Position numbers and translations under genes: made by a program. DNA of 64,000 nucleotides from NCBI GenBank assembly GCA_020631735.1, contig CM036170.1, forward strand, positions 66,727,737-66,791,736, read 5' to 3'. The first letter of the stretch is position 1; every line of letters begins with the position of its first letter. The DNA comes from Saccharum officinarum (taxonomy: Eukaryota; Streptophyta; Magnoliopsida; Poales; Poaceae). The notes under the pieces were generated by a model that did no database searches, was not told the DNA's origin, and worked only from the letters and a program-made list of their open reading frames with translations. Below, piece after piece: positions 1 through 11,373 of the stretch.

Positions 1-434
1 CGAAGCCACGTCGCTACAGTCAACTCAACAGGAATCGACGCCTCAAGCCTCCCCTCGACTTGGCCACCTCTCGCCTTATAAAAGGCAGGCCAGGGCGAAC
101 CAGGAAGGGAGGAGGAAAAACAAGAAACATCACGGACAGACGAATCAACCAACCACCCAACCGAGCAACGAAAGCAAGAGATCAACATCTCAAGCAACCA
201 CCTTTCTCCTTTTTCTCTTTGAGACTTGGGCTCGACACCCTCTCTCGCCTGCTTGTAACCCCTACACGAGCACCCCGGTGCAAGAAATACAAACCTCTCT
301 TCCCCGCTGGACGTAGGCCTTCTTTTGCCCGAACCAGGATAAACCCCCGTGTGTTCTCCTTGCATCACCATCCAGGAAAGAGTCACGCAGCATTTACTCG
401 TTGGTTTAGGACCCCCTTAGTCCGAACACCGACA
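1..434 (+). mobile_element. 3' part of an LTR (Ty3/gypsy-like), cut by window start
   Basis: This is the right-hand portion of a long terminal repeat. It has a TATA box (ttataaaagg, about 76-85), an arginine-poor CT/AC-rich leader, the phrase cgaaccaggataaaccccc, and it ends gtccgaacaccgaca with the terminal CA at 433-434. These phrases are typical of gypsy-type LTRs in maize and sorghum relatives (family knowledge, not a search result). Immediately after the LTR the sequence becomes the start of the duplicated block (ataagctaaa). The same bases at 17788 lie inside a MITE remnant, so the LTR entered that MITE in copy 1 only. Whether it is a solo LTR or the 3' LTR of a full element lies outside the window. 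Confidence 0.7.
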
Positions 435-1299
435 ATAAGCTAAAATTCAGCGAAACAAAGAGGATGTTAGTATTTTTTGACTCATCGGAAAGTAAGACCG
501 GTGATGAGGCTCTGCACTCTGCAGGCGGACCGTTTCCCTATCCTCTTCGGTCACTGCAGACTGCAGGTAGCTGTGTGTTATTAGGTGATCGAGTTCGGGC
601 TTTCTGGAACAGGCACGCTCGTGTCACTCCTGTCACCCCAGGCGCAGGTCGAGCTGGATGGGGGGCAAGAAATCATCACCGAGCCTGAGGAAGCAGATTG
701 CAGACTAGTAGTAATAGGTCGTTTCAGCATGGCGCCTGGAAGCTAGGCACTGCAGGGCTTTACCAACTCCTGCAACCACGTCTATTTGGAAGAACGCAGC
801 GCCGGCCAGAGTTCAAATTTTCATTCGGTTGTTAACGCAACGGAGAATTCGGTGTCGGAGTAATTTGCATCGGAAGAAAATTATGGATTCCGACTTGTGA
901 AGTACGTGGCCTGGCGGAAGAAACTGCTGCACACATTATCAGTGAGGCCTTGTTCAGTTTGGTGGGAAAATCCACCTCAATCCTACATGTACATGCAAGG
1001 GACTTAAATTAGATCAGACAACTATTGTAGCTCATGTACGATGATCCTAATATTCGTAATAACAAGCAAATCAGAAAAAGGAGCAGGGGGATTCTGACCT
1101 CTGAAGTTGGCATCATCATCTATGCTTAACGTTTTAAAGTTGATTTTCAGGGCGCAATAGTCGCTTGAGTTTGAGACTTTTGGTCATTGTCATTTGTAGT
1201 AGCTACTTAGATGCTCGTACAATTACAACTTCGTACCATGTCTCAAGACTAACCATGACAACTGAAAACAACCTAATCACAAAACAGAAAGAAGCTGCA

Positions 1300-2108
1300 T
1301 TACTCAAGTTTATTAAAAAAATCCAATAGAAAATAATTAAACAGAACACTAATAAAAAACAGACAGAAAACAATGACCAATGAATCAATGGGGTTAATTT
1401 TGGTTCTGTAACTTCTCAAGATGACGACGTTCACAACTGAACCATCCAGTGTAGCATTCCTCACCTTCACGATGCGCGACTTCCTGAAAAGGTGGGCAAC
1501 GGTGGACAAGCCGACGTGCCGGTCGACGGCGATCGCGATAGCGCCACCGCGTCGGACGGTGCGCTCGATCTCGGTCGCGAACCTGGACGGAAGAGCGCGC
1601 CGGTGAGCGCGCCCGGGTCGTCCGACAGCAGAACGTCGAAAGCGCCGTCGAAGAATGGGAGGTTGTGCGCGTCCGCTCGGCGGACGAGCGGCGGGAAGTC
1701 GACGAGATCAACGGCCGTGACGTCCCCGACGCCGGCCGCGTGGAGCGCGTCCGCGGCCAGCCCCGCGCCTGCGGCGACGCAAAGCACGCGGAAGGATTCG
1801 CCGAGGAGGCGGTCGCGGCGGAGCGGGACGAGAGTGGACGAGGAGAGGGCGTCGCTGCGGCGGCGCCAGCGCGTGGAGGCCCGGAGCTTGGCGAGGCGGA
1901 GGTCAGGGTCCACGACGCGGCGGGATGCGGCGTCGCAGGACGTGCGCGGGAAGGGCGCCAATGATAGGGACGAATATGTGGGCGAGCCGCTGCCTCCGAC
2001 GATGCAGTAGGAGGAGGAATGGCGGAACAGGTGCAGTAGTGCGGCGGTGGCGACGGCGGCCAGGGCGATCGACACGCGGTTCAGCAGCCGCCGGACGTGG
2101 CCGTCCAT
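1300..2108 (-). pseudogene. SAM-dependent methyltransferase-like gene, copy 1, frameshifted
   Basis: This is the copy 1 version of the open gene at 18699-19496. The start ATG (2106-2108) and the N-terminal membrane-like stretch (about residues 11-28) are intact, as are the nucleotide-binding loop VLCVAAGAG and the following VTAVDLVDFPP. One base is missing near 1590 compared with copy 2 (gacgg where copy 2 has gacggg). This moves translation out of frame shortly after the LPFFDGAFDVLLS motif, so the last third is read in another frame (continuing to 1300). The break may be a true pseudogene lesion or a one-base sequence error. The gene is divergent from and head to head with the PPR pseudogene, with 244 bp between start codons. 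Confidence 0.75.
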
Positions 2109-2352
2109 GGCCGTCGCAGCTCGGTGGGGCCCTGGGCGATAGCGGTCCTGAGCGGCTGAGCCCCCGATGCGGCGAGTAATGGGCCAGGCGGTTCAGTTAG
2201 GTTCGGATGTACTACTACCTGGTTGGGCTAACAATTAACGGCCCAAATACAATGCGCAGCATCGCAAAAACCTCCGCCTCCCACTCCCACTCCCAGGGTT
2301 CCTGTCGTCTCGACGCAAACCCCACCCGCCGCCGCCGTCACGCTACGCCCCC
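2109..2352. promoter_or_regulatory. Shared bidirectional promoter, copy 1
   Basis: This is the 244-bp spacer between the divergent start codons of the methyltransferase-like and PPR copies. It contains the GGCCCA/TGGGCC words atgggccagg (about 2178), ttgggctaac (about 2222) and ggcccaaata (about 2240). These resemble site II elements bound by TCP factors, which are common upstream of plant genes for mitochondrial and ribosomal proteins (family knowledge). It is almost identical to 19497-19740. Confidence 0.5.
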
Positions 2353-3636
2353 ATGTCCATGGCCACCCCGCCGCCTTCTACCGTACGCGCCGGCTGTTCA
2401 GCATCTTGTCCTCGGCCACTCCGTGCGCTCGGCCACCAAATTTGGCGACCGAACCCACGCCGGACCAGAAAGCGGCAGCCGTCGAGGCGGAGGCAAACCC
2501 CAAGGCGGGCCGCAACCTCCGGAATCCCCTCGGCAAAATCATGCGGGTCATTTTCCAGGAGCGCGATCCGGACAAGCTGGTATCCCAGTTCATCGCCACG
2601 TCCACCGCGTCCCCACGCTTCCGCGACATCCACCGCGTGTACGAGGTGGCCGTGTCCCGCCTCGTTTCCTTCGGCCGCCGCGACGCCGTCGCGGCCCTCC
2701 TCGACTCACAGAAGCCCTTCCTCGAGGCCTCCAACGAGACTTCGCCGTGCGCATCGTGCGCCTCTATGGCCGCGCCTCCATGCCGTCCCACGCCGCCGCG
2801 ACCTTCCTTGGCCTTCCCCCGAAGCACAAGTCCGTCACGGCCTTCAACGCCGTCCTCGCCGCATACGTCGACACCGGCGACTTCGATTCTCTCGCCACCG
2901 CGTTGGACGAGATCCCGGCCTCTCAGAAAGCCGAACCCTCGGCCGCCCTCGATGTCATTTCGCTCATGGAGAAGAGCGGTCTGACCCCCGATATGGTATC
3001 TTTCAACTCTCTGCTTAATGGGTTTTACAACAATGGTCGCTTTGACAAGGCCGAGAAAATCTGGGAGATGATGAAGGAGAGGAATCTTCAGCCGAACGCA
3101 AAGAGCTACAATGCAAAGCTTCGGGTTTGGTTGCTCAAGGGAGAATGGAGGATGCAGTTGCAGTGATTGAGAGGATGCAGAAGGAAGGGCCTAAAACCTG
3201 ACTCAGTATCCTACAATGAGCTGATTCGAGGGTACTGCAAAGAAGGGAGTTGGATGAGTCCAAGAAGATGTATGATGATCTGGTAAAGAATGGATATGCA
3301 CCAAATAAAGGCACATTTGAAACCCTCGTACCATGTCTTGTGGAGGCCGGGGAGCTTGATCTTGCTCTAAATTGTTGTCAGGAGATCTTTAGTAGGAAGT
3401 GCAGAGTGAAATGTTCATTGCTGCAGGTAGTAGTGACCGCATTGGTTGCTGCATCTAGAGTCGAGGAGGCTAGAAGGATTGTTAAGCTTGGGTGGAAGAA
3501 CAACTATCCTCCGAGGCATTTGAATATACCAGCACTTAAGGGAAAAGACAATAATGTCGATGCTGAGACTCACTGCAATGATTCTGTACCGTATGAAGAG
3601 GGGAGTGAGGAGGAAGTGGAGTCTAAAATTGCTTGA
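2353..3636 (+). pseudogene. PPR protein gene, copy 1, five frame breaks
   Basis: This is a near-identical copy of the open PPR gene at 19741-21027. Against copy 2 it has five single-base indels: one C lost near 2368 (just after the start), one G lost near 2738, one G lost near 3125, one A gained near 3193 and one G lost near 3250. Long correct-frame stretches survive between them, including repeats ending LTPDMVSFNSLLNGFYNN and the C-terminal part from about 3250. It shares the 57-bp in-frame deletion with copy 2. It keeps K in GLPPKHKS, as copy 3 does, where copy 2 has M. If the indels are real it cannot make a PPR protein. All five are in short homopolymers, so base-calling error is a serious alternative. 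Confidence 0.85.
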
Positions 3637-3995
3637 TGGTGAGGAGGTTATACTTTCGAAGGTTAGCCATTGATCTGTCATGTCCAATGCACACAGTACC
3701 TGTTCTACTATTTCGTTGGTCTCTGTCATGCCGATACAAAACACTAAGAATGCATGTAAACATGCAATCCTTTAACGAGATAGTGGTTAATTTCACTTTT
3801 GTGCTGTAATATGCTTTGTAAAATAACAACTACTTATGACTACAAGATATTTGTAGCAAATACTTGGTGCTCCCTAGAATGTTTAGCATGGCAAAAGTGT
3901 TCATGATGCATTCGAATCATAATGGCTGTTCGTCGGTGGCAATCAAATGAAAGATAATCAACAGTACCTATGTCAAAAAGGTAGTAATCTGGTAT

Positions 3996-4347
3996 CTAAT
4001 AATACACTGCTAGCTCATCCTCTGTTCCAAATTGTAAGTCAGGATCACCAAGAGGCTGCTGGGGAACACTTCCAAGTTCCATCGACTCGGAGCCGCTGTT
4101 TATGGACGAAGATCCTGGAGAAGAAGAAGACCGAGCTGACTGAGCTGGATCTCCAGCTGCTTTTGTGATGCTGATGACACACAGACTGTTTCTGTAATCG
4201 GTGCGCAGTCTGTAATATGTGGGAGCTATGTTCTGGATTGTGGTCTTTCTGACAGTTGTTGCTTTAGCTTGACTTGAAAGGGTGAAATGGTTGGCTGTTT
4301 GACTTTCTGTTGTTGCGGCTAGGTTAGTCTCTGGGTCAGTAGCTATA
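3996..4347 (-). pseudogene. Orphan last-exon-like segment, copy 1
   Basis: On the minus strand an acceptor-like pyrimidine-poor site (ccaaaaaacag) precedes an open stretch reading IATDPETNLAATTESQ and ending DPDLQFGTEDELAVYY then TAG (3996-3998). The Ser/Pro/Gln-rich composition and a clean terminal stop look like the final exon of a gene whose upstream exons are absent. Copy 2 (21387-21740) has the same segment, but a one-base difference near the middle puts the two halves in different frames. I do not recognise the family. It may be a captured or truncated exon, or chance. Confidence 0.3.
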
Positions 4348-4435
4348 CTGTTTTTTGGAAACGAAGTAGCTAGACTAGTTGTCTGCTTCATCGATAGGAA
4401 TGTATGGTATAGTATATGAACATTTCATATCTCAC

Positions 4436-5163
4436 GGGAGCCTCGATCTTTAATATTTGGGTGAATCTAGGTCAGTCGCTTTTTTTTTTTTGTGAGTAGA
4501 GTCTAAGTGACAAGCTAGTCGTTCATATTTCTTCCCCACAGCAGGATTGATTCATTTAGGGGCTTCTTTGGCAGTATGGGGAAATAAACCCAGGGACTGT
4601 AGCCCCTACGGAGAAATTTTTTGGATCGTCCATTCCCCTCGTCACCATTGGCAAGATATCCACGTACGGGGAAGCTGCCCTGCCGTTGTTTGGCCGACTT
4701 TTTCCAGGGAAGAGAACCACTTACCTTTTCCAGATATTTAGGATAATCCTAATACAGATAATTGAGAAACCATGTCTTAAAAAAATCAGGAAAAATTAGC
4801 AAAAATCAAGAAAAAAAACAAAAAGAGGTGAATAATATAAAAAACACTACATATCAATGTCAGAGCCACAAAATCATGAAAAATCTCAGGAACAAGTCTC
4901 ACCATACAAATACAGATATAATTCAAACCTTAAACCAAATCTAACAAACGCAAAAGTATTATATGACATTTAACCAACTACTAGTAACATTCATACAGAT
5001 TGTTCTACATCCTTAAATCCAATAGAAAATGGTGAAGTCATAATCATGTACTTCAATAATCTCGAAATTGACCATCCTTACATCCAATGTTTCTGGCATC
5101 TAGCAAAGTACTATCAAAAGTTACGACTTCACTTTTTCAAATCATGCATTGCTTCCACTGAGA
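4436..5163. other. AT-rich tail of duplicated block, no gene seen
   Basis: This AT-rich sequence matches 34984-35701 with small indels. No coding signature was found. In copy 2 it is separated from the rest of the duplicated block by the nested retrotransposon insertion, which makes position 4435/4436 the empty insertion site. Confidence 0.8.
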
Positions 5164-5768
5164 AGTACACAACTAAGTGAGAGTTTCAATAATTCATTGA
5201 AGAACCATTTGAAATCAGATTTTGACATTGTCAGATTTTTGAAGCATTTTGAGAGGACGGTGGAAGAAAAAAGAGGTAAGGAATTAGAAATCTGAATTTG
5301 AGGCAAGAAAAAAGATACCAAGAATGAGAATGTGCACACCTATGTTGGTGCAAGCAAGCAAAGTGTACACTCCTATTATTTTTGAAGCTTTTCAGAGTAA
5401 ATATGAAAGATCCATAGCTGCATGCTCTAGAGTGTTGGACGGAGATAACATATATGGTGTTTCTATTGGTTATTTAAGTGGTGATATGAGTTTTGAGGAA
5501 GAGCGCATAGTCACATATGATCCTTTCAACCAAACAGCTTCATGTAGTTGTGGAATGTTAAATAGGACAGGTATATTTATGTGCACATGGTCTGAAAGTT
5601 CTTAATTTAATGAATATAAAATATTGCCAACACATTATATCTTTAAAGAGATGGAGCAGAGAAAGCACGCAATGGAAGTATTCTGGACAGGCAAGGCAGA
5701 AAAGTGGTAGAAAATCCAAAACTGGATGCTCAACTTCGGTACAAGTATTTGTCTCATAAATTTCTTAA
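5164..5768 (+). pseudogene. FAR1/FRS-like (MULE-transposase-derived) fragment, truncated by gap
   Basis: Conceptual translation in shifting frames gives ESFNNSLKNHLKSDFDIVRF, LKHFERTVEEKRGKEL, VYTPIIFEAFQSKYERSIAA, EEERIVTYDPFNQTASCSCG and NPKLDAQLRYKYLSHKFL. This is the middle of FAR1-related-sequence proteins, around the SWIM zinc-finger domain. FAR1/FRS proteins are transcription factors derived from Mutator-type transposases. The SWIM finger is damaged: the expected final C-x-H appears as MCTW in the open frame. Stops and frame changes make it a pseudogene. It begins exactly where duplication copy 1 ends and runs into the assembly gap, so its 3' end is unknown. Confidence 0.75.
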
Positions 5769-5868
5769 NNNNNNNNNNNNNNNNNNNNNNNNNNNNNNNN
5801 NNNNNNNNNNNNNNNNNNNNNNNNNNNNNNNNNNNNNNNNNNNNNNNNNNNNNNNNNNNNNNNNNNNN
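5769..5868. other. Assembly gap (100 N)
   Basis: Exactly 100 N bases, the usual placeholder for a scaffold gap of unknown size. Order and distance between the left duplication copy and the GH3 side therefore rest on scaffolding. Any reading frame crossing it is meaningless. Confidence 0.99.
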
Positions 5869-8255
5869 GTAGGACCCCCAACAGAGGGCATAGGCTACGA
5901 GCTGGCGCCGCTGCAATTGCAACCGCGGAGCCGTGCCGTGGCCCGTGGGCAGACGGCGACCGCAGAAACAAACCCAGGCATGCAAGATCCACGGCGTGTC
6001 CGGGTGACCTCGATCGGTTCGCTGTGCCCGGCTTCTTTCTCCATTCGGAGCCAACACCGAGACACACAAGGCCGGGCGGCGTGCGGTGCTGTACACAGCT
6101 CTCGCTCGGCCCCGGACGACACACGCCTACCGACCTGTACTCTCGCTCGCGATCGAGTCGGGTAGAACGAGTCGTCGACTCCCACACGCGGCTTGTCTGT
6201 CCCGGCCCCGTGGGGCACGTGAGCTGCCTACGCCCGAGTGGCAGCGCGCGTCGACGCTTCGTCCTCGCATCATGATACTGTTCCGCCGCTGTCTGCACAC
6301 ACCTTTGCTTTTGTGCGACAGAGAGAGAAAGAGAGGCGTAGCCCGTAGGCGACGCGGCCGCGTGCAACTGCAACGCATGCAGGCCCTTCTCGCTCCCTGT
6401 TTCTGGCATGGCCCTAGCATCGATCCGATTCTGTTACGTCTAGTTTCCACTTTCCAAGCGCTTGCAGGCGCAGAGCTTGGACAGGCGCACGTTCCGTCGC
6501 GTCGTGCATTTGCCCGGCCGTCTCGATCTATTCTAATCGCGTGCAAGTGAAGAAGTTATTGCAAACGTAACAACTAACATTGTCGAATGACTAGCATAGT
6601 CGAATCATGACATTTTCCCTACTACTACTATCTGACTTGATCTGGCAGGAGCTGTGGTGTGTTACTGGCCCCCTAGTCCTTAGCGATAGCATAGTTTAAT
6701 CGTGGAGATGGAGACAACTAACCAGGAGTCCGAAAAACAAGAGAGAAATATCTTTGCTCTTGGTTCTTACCCGCTGTGCCTAGAGTTTCCATTGGCTGTT
6801 TGATCCCGCGGTCTCCTAGTCCGGACACACCTTGGACGAGAACATGATGTGCAAAAGTTAATCTCCCAAATGATTACCTTTACCCTCACACGTCACAAGC
6901 TTGACTAGCTAAGCACGGTCCGCTCAAGAACACATGGCGAAGGAGCAGCTTGGTATACTAAATCAAAAGCAATCAGATCGCAGCGCACGACAGCGAGGGT
7001 ACAGGCCAGGGCGTTGAAGACGGGGGCTGCACGCCGGGAAACGATGCAGCTGCCGGCCTTTCTGCGAGCACGCTAGCTACGGAAGCAACTCCGCCGCCCG
7101 CGCGCCGTGTCGGCCGCGCCGTGCCGCCGTGCGGGCGCGCACACGGGAGCCCTCCGAGGCGCCCTTGCTTGTTCAAGCTCGTCGCTTGCTGTTGATGCGT
7201 GAGCTCCCATGGCCTCTGGCTTAGCTGGTGGTCAAGTACGTACTCGATCCTACAATATTTCTTGGGAAGAGGTGAAGATCCCGACGCTATGTGAACTGCC
7301 GCTGAATCCTATAGAAAACCACGCACTTTTTGTTACTGCTGGAGGAAGCAAGAACGGCAGATGGTGGTCCTTCTTCGTCTAAGCTATTTTGAGTCGTTCG
7401 AGGTTATATTGTCTTCAGTTTGATCAAGTTTTTTCTTAAAAATAATTATAATTTTGCGATGTCAGATTTGTATGATTAAATACATTATGCAATGTAGATT
7501 TATACTTTGTCATTTTTATATAATAAAGTATATGTTGATAGCTTTCTGTGTAAACTTGCTCAATACAACTTTATGATAGTTTGATTTAGGATAAACTTAT
7601 ATCTCTTATATTTTAGGATGAAGTAAGTACTTTTTAAAAAAAAATATATAAGTAGACATGTGAGTTGGTATTGGTAATAAGTGACCTTTCTCATTTATAG
7701 TATCACGTTTTTTTTATGAAACTTTATAGCATCATGTGGTAAAGCCGTTTAAGAAGAAATACAAGCTCAAGTTACAGTAAGAGACAGCTTGGTTAAAGCT
7801 TGCAATTTGGTACTGTATGCCATTTAGCAGTTCTCTCGTTAATAAAGCTGGTGCATTACTAAGGAAAGTTAGGAAGTCTAAGTCGATGACATAAATGGTG
7901 TGATATTTTGAGCGATTTGCATTGCCAGCCAGCAAGTTGAGCTGGAAAACAAAAGATACTGCTATCTATTCTTGTATTCGATTAAAAAGAAGTTGGGATT
8001 ACCATCCTGTATTTGTAATCATTTACAACTCTTCTTCTTCTTAATGAAAAACGTCACGGTCGAGAAAAAAGAAAGGCTAACAAGGGACAAGTCTACAAAA
8101 CCTATAACTGAATCATCCAAACAGACATTCCACAAACAACGTTGCAATTATGCTTGCTACAAGTCCAGTACCGAGAGTCGGCAGTGGTCAGTACTAACTG
8201 ATGGGTAGGCCCAGCAGGCGACCAAGTATCAGTACTTTGACTGCGCTCCCCATAT
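5869..8255. other. Intergenic region upstream of GH3, no gene recognised
   Basis: The part at 5870-6550 is GC-rich with open frames on both strands but no recognisable domain. From 7400 it is AT-rich. A GAGACA word (reverse of the TGTCTC auxin response element core) is at 7781-7786, about 655 bp upstream of the GH3 start. This fits auxin induction of GH3 genes but is only one six-base match. Confidence 0.5.
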
Positions 8256-8262
8256 CCTCCCT

Positions 8263-8270
8263 CTATATAA
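8263..8270 (+). promoter_or_regulatory. TATA box of the GH3 gene
   Basis: ctatataa lies about 170 bp upstream of the ATG at 8436, followed by a C/A-rich leader typical of grass 5' untranslated regions. The spacing suggests transcription starts near 8290-8300. Confidence 0.6.
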
Positions 8271-8435
8271 ACCCACGCAGCCGCATTTCACTCGCACACA
8301 GCAAACACACACACGCGCCCACAACTGCCCAGTGGCCACGCACCAAATAACACGCCTCGTGTCGACCAGCGGGCGGCACCAAGGCACGAACGACTGCACT
8401 AGCAAGCGCACGCACCGTCCGCACACTGCAGTGCC

Positions 8436-10444
8436 ATGCCGGAAGCACCGACCACCAAGACAACCCCGCCGGCCGGCGGCTTCGCCCCCGGGGCGCACCG
8501 CGAGGCGCTCGAGTTCATCGAGCATGTCACGGCGAACGCCGGGAAGGTGCAGCGGGGCGTCCTCGCGGAGATACTGTCGCAGAACGCGCCGGCCGAGTAC
8601 CTGCTCCGCTACGGCGTCCCTGGAGGATCCGCCGACGCCGTCGAGGCCTTCCGCCGCGTCGTCCCGCTCGTCACCTACGAGGGCCTCCAGCCGGACATAC
8701 TCCGCATTGCCAACGGCGACACCTCGCCGATCCTCTCAGGCAAACCCATCTCCGAGTTCCTCACGAGGTATAGTATATTCATCTCACCATGCATCACAAC
8801 GCTGCTGTGGCTGGACATGGAAACATGTACTGATACCTGACGACGTGTGTGTGAACCAGCTCTGGAACATCTGGAGGGGAGAGGAAGCTGATGCCGACCA
8901 TCGCCGACGAGCTGGACAGGAGGTCGTTGCTGTATAGCCTACAGATGCCGGTGATGAGCCAGTCGGTGCCGGGGCTGGACAAGGGCAAGGCGATGTACCT
9001 GCTATTCGTGAAGGCGGAGTCGCGCACACCGGGCGGGCTGGTGGCGCGGCCGGTGCTCACGAGCTACTACCGGAGCCGGCAGTTCCTGGAGCGGCCGCAC
9101 GACCCCTACACCGAGTACACGAGCCCCAACGAGGCCATCCTGTGCGTGGACTCGTACCAGAGCATGTACGCGCAGCTGCTGTGCGGCCTCGTCCACCGCG
9201 CCGACGTGCTGCGCGTCGGCGCCGTGTTCGCCTCGGGCTTCCTCCGCGCCGTCCGCTTCCTCGAGAAGCACTGGCCGCGCCTGTGCCGCGACATCCGCAC
9301 GGGCACGCTCGACCCGGAGATCACGGACCGCGCCGTGCGCGACGCCGTCGTCGGCAGGGTGCTTCGCGGCGCCGACCCGGCGCTCGCCGACGAGATCGAG
9401 GCCGAGTGCGCGGGACCGTCATGGGAGGGCATCATCCGGCGCCTGTGGCCCCGCACCAAGTACATCGACGTGATCGTGACCGGCGCCATGTCGCAGTACA
9501 TCCCGACGCTGGAGTTCTACGGCGGCGGCCTGCCTCTGGCGTGCACCATGTACGCCTCCTCCGAGTGCTACTTCGGCCTCAACCTGAACCCCATGCGCAA
9601 GCCAGGCGACGTGGCGTACACGCTCATCCCCACCATGTGCTACTTCGAGTTCCTTCCTCTCCAGTGCAGCGACGACGGCAAGCCAGCAGAGCCGAGCCAC
9701 CGCGACCTGGTTGGCCTCGTGGATGTGAAGCTCGGTCACGAGTATGAGCTCGTGGTCACCACCTACTCCGGTATGCCGCCTGACATCATCTTCGATCGAA
9801 AGCATGCATGCACGGAAGATCCATGGCAATTTTTACGTGATGGTTACTGCAGGGTTGTATCGGTACCGCGTGGGCGACGTGCTGAGGGTTGCCGGCTTCA
9901 AGAACGAGGCGCCGATGTTCAAGTTCGTGAGGCGGCAGAACGTGGCGCTAAGCATCGACTCCGACAAGACGGACGAGACGGAGCTGCACGCGGCCGTGAG
10001 CGGCGCGGTGCAGCACCTGGCGCCGTTCGGCGCGTCGCTGGTGGAGTACACCAGCTACGCCGACGCGGCCACCATCCCGGGCCACTATGTGCTGTTCTGG
10101 GAGCTGCGCGCGGGCAGCACGGCGGTGCCGGCGTCCGTGTTCGAGGACTGCTGCCTGTCGGTGGAGGAGGCGCTCAACAGCGTGTACCGGCAGTGCCGGG
10201 CATGCGACAAGTCCATCGGGCCCCTGGAGATACGCGTCGTGTCCGAGGGCACCTTCGACAAGCTCATGGACTACGCCATCAGCCGCGGCGCGTCCATCAA
10301 CCAGTACAAGGCGCCGCGCTGCGTGCGCCCGGGCCCGTCGTGGAGCTGCTCGACGCGAGGGTGCAGGCCAAGTACTTCAGCCCCAAGTGCCCCAAGTGGA
10401 GTCCAGGGAACAAGCAATGGAGCGCCGGCAACGGGGACGCCTGA
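8436..10444 (+). CDS. GH3: GH3 acyl acid amido synthetase (3 exons, one frame break)
   Basis: Exons are 8436-8767, 8860-9770 and 9853-10444, with GT-AG introns of 92 and 82 bp whose phases join correctly. GH3 enzymes adenylate an acyl acid (IAA in group II) and join it to an amino acid, which lowers free auxin in the cytosol. The three nucleotide-binding motifs of the family are visible: [10 protein letters not shown] at the exon 1/2 junction (about residue 111), YASSECYFG (about 341) and YRYRVGD at the start of exon 3 (about 416). The C-terminus [16 protein letters not shown] is canonical. Spliced length corresponds to about 611 residues, normal for the family, but exon 3 is one base short. 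Between 10325 and 10340 (after [14 protein letters not shown]) the frame shifts, and the conserved [10 protein letters not shown] is in the next frame. Either a sequence error or a recent C-terminal inactivation. The exact GH3 member is not assigned. Confidence 0.93.
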
Positions 10445-10888
10445 CCTTTTCAGCCGGACGGACGGAGTGACGATGGATGATTACTTACAGTATGAATTTT
10501 CAGAGGCAGCGAGGAATTGATAGTTATGGAATGATGATGACCTAGGGGCATCCACATCTTTTGATTTTTGAATCCTTTTTTTTCCTTCTTCAATCTCTTT
10601 AATATGTCCTGTGTTTCTTTCTGGTCGTGTATCTGGCTATGCACTTAGCTTGGTGCATGTCAGTTACATATACTAAATTACCACTTTATTAGCCATATAT
10701 ATGGAATGGATTTTTTCTGTGTCCAACTGAAAGAGTTACATTATTGCAAAAGTAGTAAATTACTACTCGTACTGTACTATAGAGACGGACTTTGTTCTTT
10801 CTGTTGGATTTATATATATTTCTCTCTTTTTTGGAACGTATGGTTTTTATAAATTCATGTGGATGAATTCGAGTTTATTTGTTGCGGT
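10445..10888. other. GH3 3' flank, AT-rich
   Basis: Likely 3' untranslated region and downstream AT-rich sequence (aatatgtcct, atatatatgg). No other feature seen. Confidence 0.4.
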
Positions 10889-11158
10889 GCGCTACTACCA
10901 TTTTTTTTAAGAAACAGAAGGGGCTTGCGCCCCTACTGACATTATTATTAAAGCAGTAAAAAAAGAGAACAAACAAGGAGTTTAGGCTTACAACCAGAGG
11001 GCTTAAGATACAAAGAAAGAGAGAAAGAAAATGAGTTCAATTACACAAATTGCTCTAGCCATGTATTGATCAGCGGTAGATACTTTTTCTTCGCGCGAAG
11101 GATAACTAGGCCGAGGACATTTGTGAAAACATGCTTGCACTCCGGCGCTACTACCATT
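10889..11158 (-). mobile_element. 5'-truncated LINE 3' end with 14-bp target duplication
   Basis: The inserted part is 10903-11144 in minus orientation: a T-run at the left (poly(A) on the minus strand) followed by aagaaacagaaggggcttgc and attattattaaagc, as in the 3' ends of plant L1-type elements. It is flanked by an exact 14-bp direct repeat GCGCTACTACCATT at 10889-10902 and 11145-11158. Only about 240 bp was copied, with no coding sequence. Confidence 0.8.
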
Positions 11159-11373
11159 GTTTGATCCCGGGAAAAATGGTCACGGAAATAGCATTGATGT
11201 ACAGAAGTGATTCATGTACTACTTTTTTTTCGCGAACATGCTTAGCATGTATATCATTACGAAGAAGAGAGTTTGTTACGACGTTGCTCAAGGATCGTGC
11301 TAGAACGCGAGAGGCACACTACGCCCAACCAAGGCAACCCTGAAAGCTACAGAGGAACGAACCTAGTAACATA

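Larger units (their letters stand above)
435..5163 (+). repeat. Segmental duplication, copy 1
   Basis: This block is nearly identical to 17788-21819 followed by 34984-35701, in the same orientation. It carries a methyltransferase-like pseudogene (-), a PPR pseudogene (+), an orphan exon-like segment (-) and AT-rich sequence. Visible differences include a 5' insertion of about 45 bases present only in copy 2 (near 17924-17970), a 14-base segment present only in copy 1 (near 1150), and many one-base indels. Homology stops at 5163, where copy 1 continues into a FAR1-like fragment and copy 2 into unrelated sequence. The left limit may lie further left, because copy 1 is interrupted there by an LTR. 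Confidence 0.93.

Noticed and set aside
1492..2010. Plus-strand frames over the methyltransferase-like copies
   Set aside because: Antisense shadows of the minus-strand gene, repeated at 18808-19398 for the same reason.
5635..6409. Open frames crossing the N run
   Set aside because: N bases are not sequence, so continuity is unknown.
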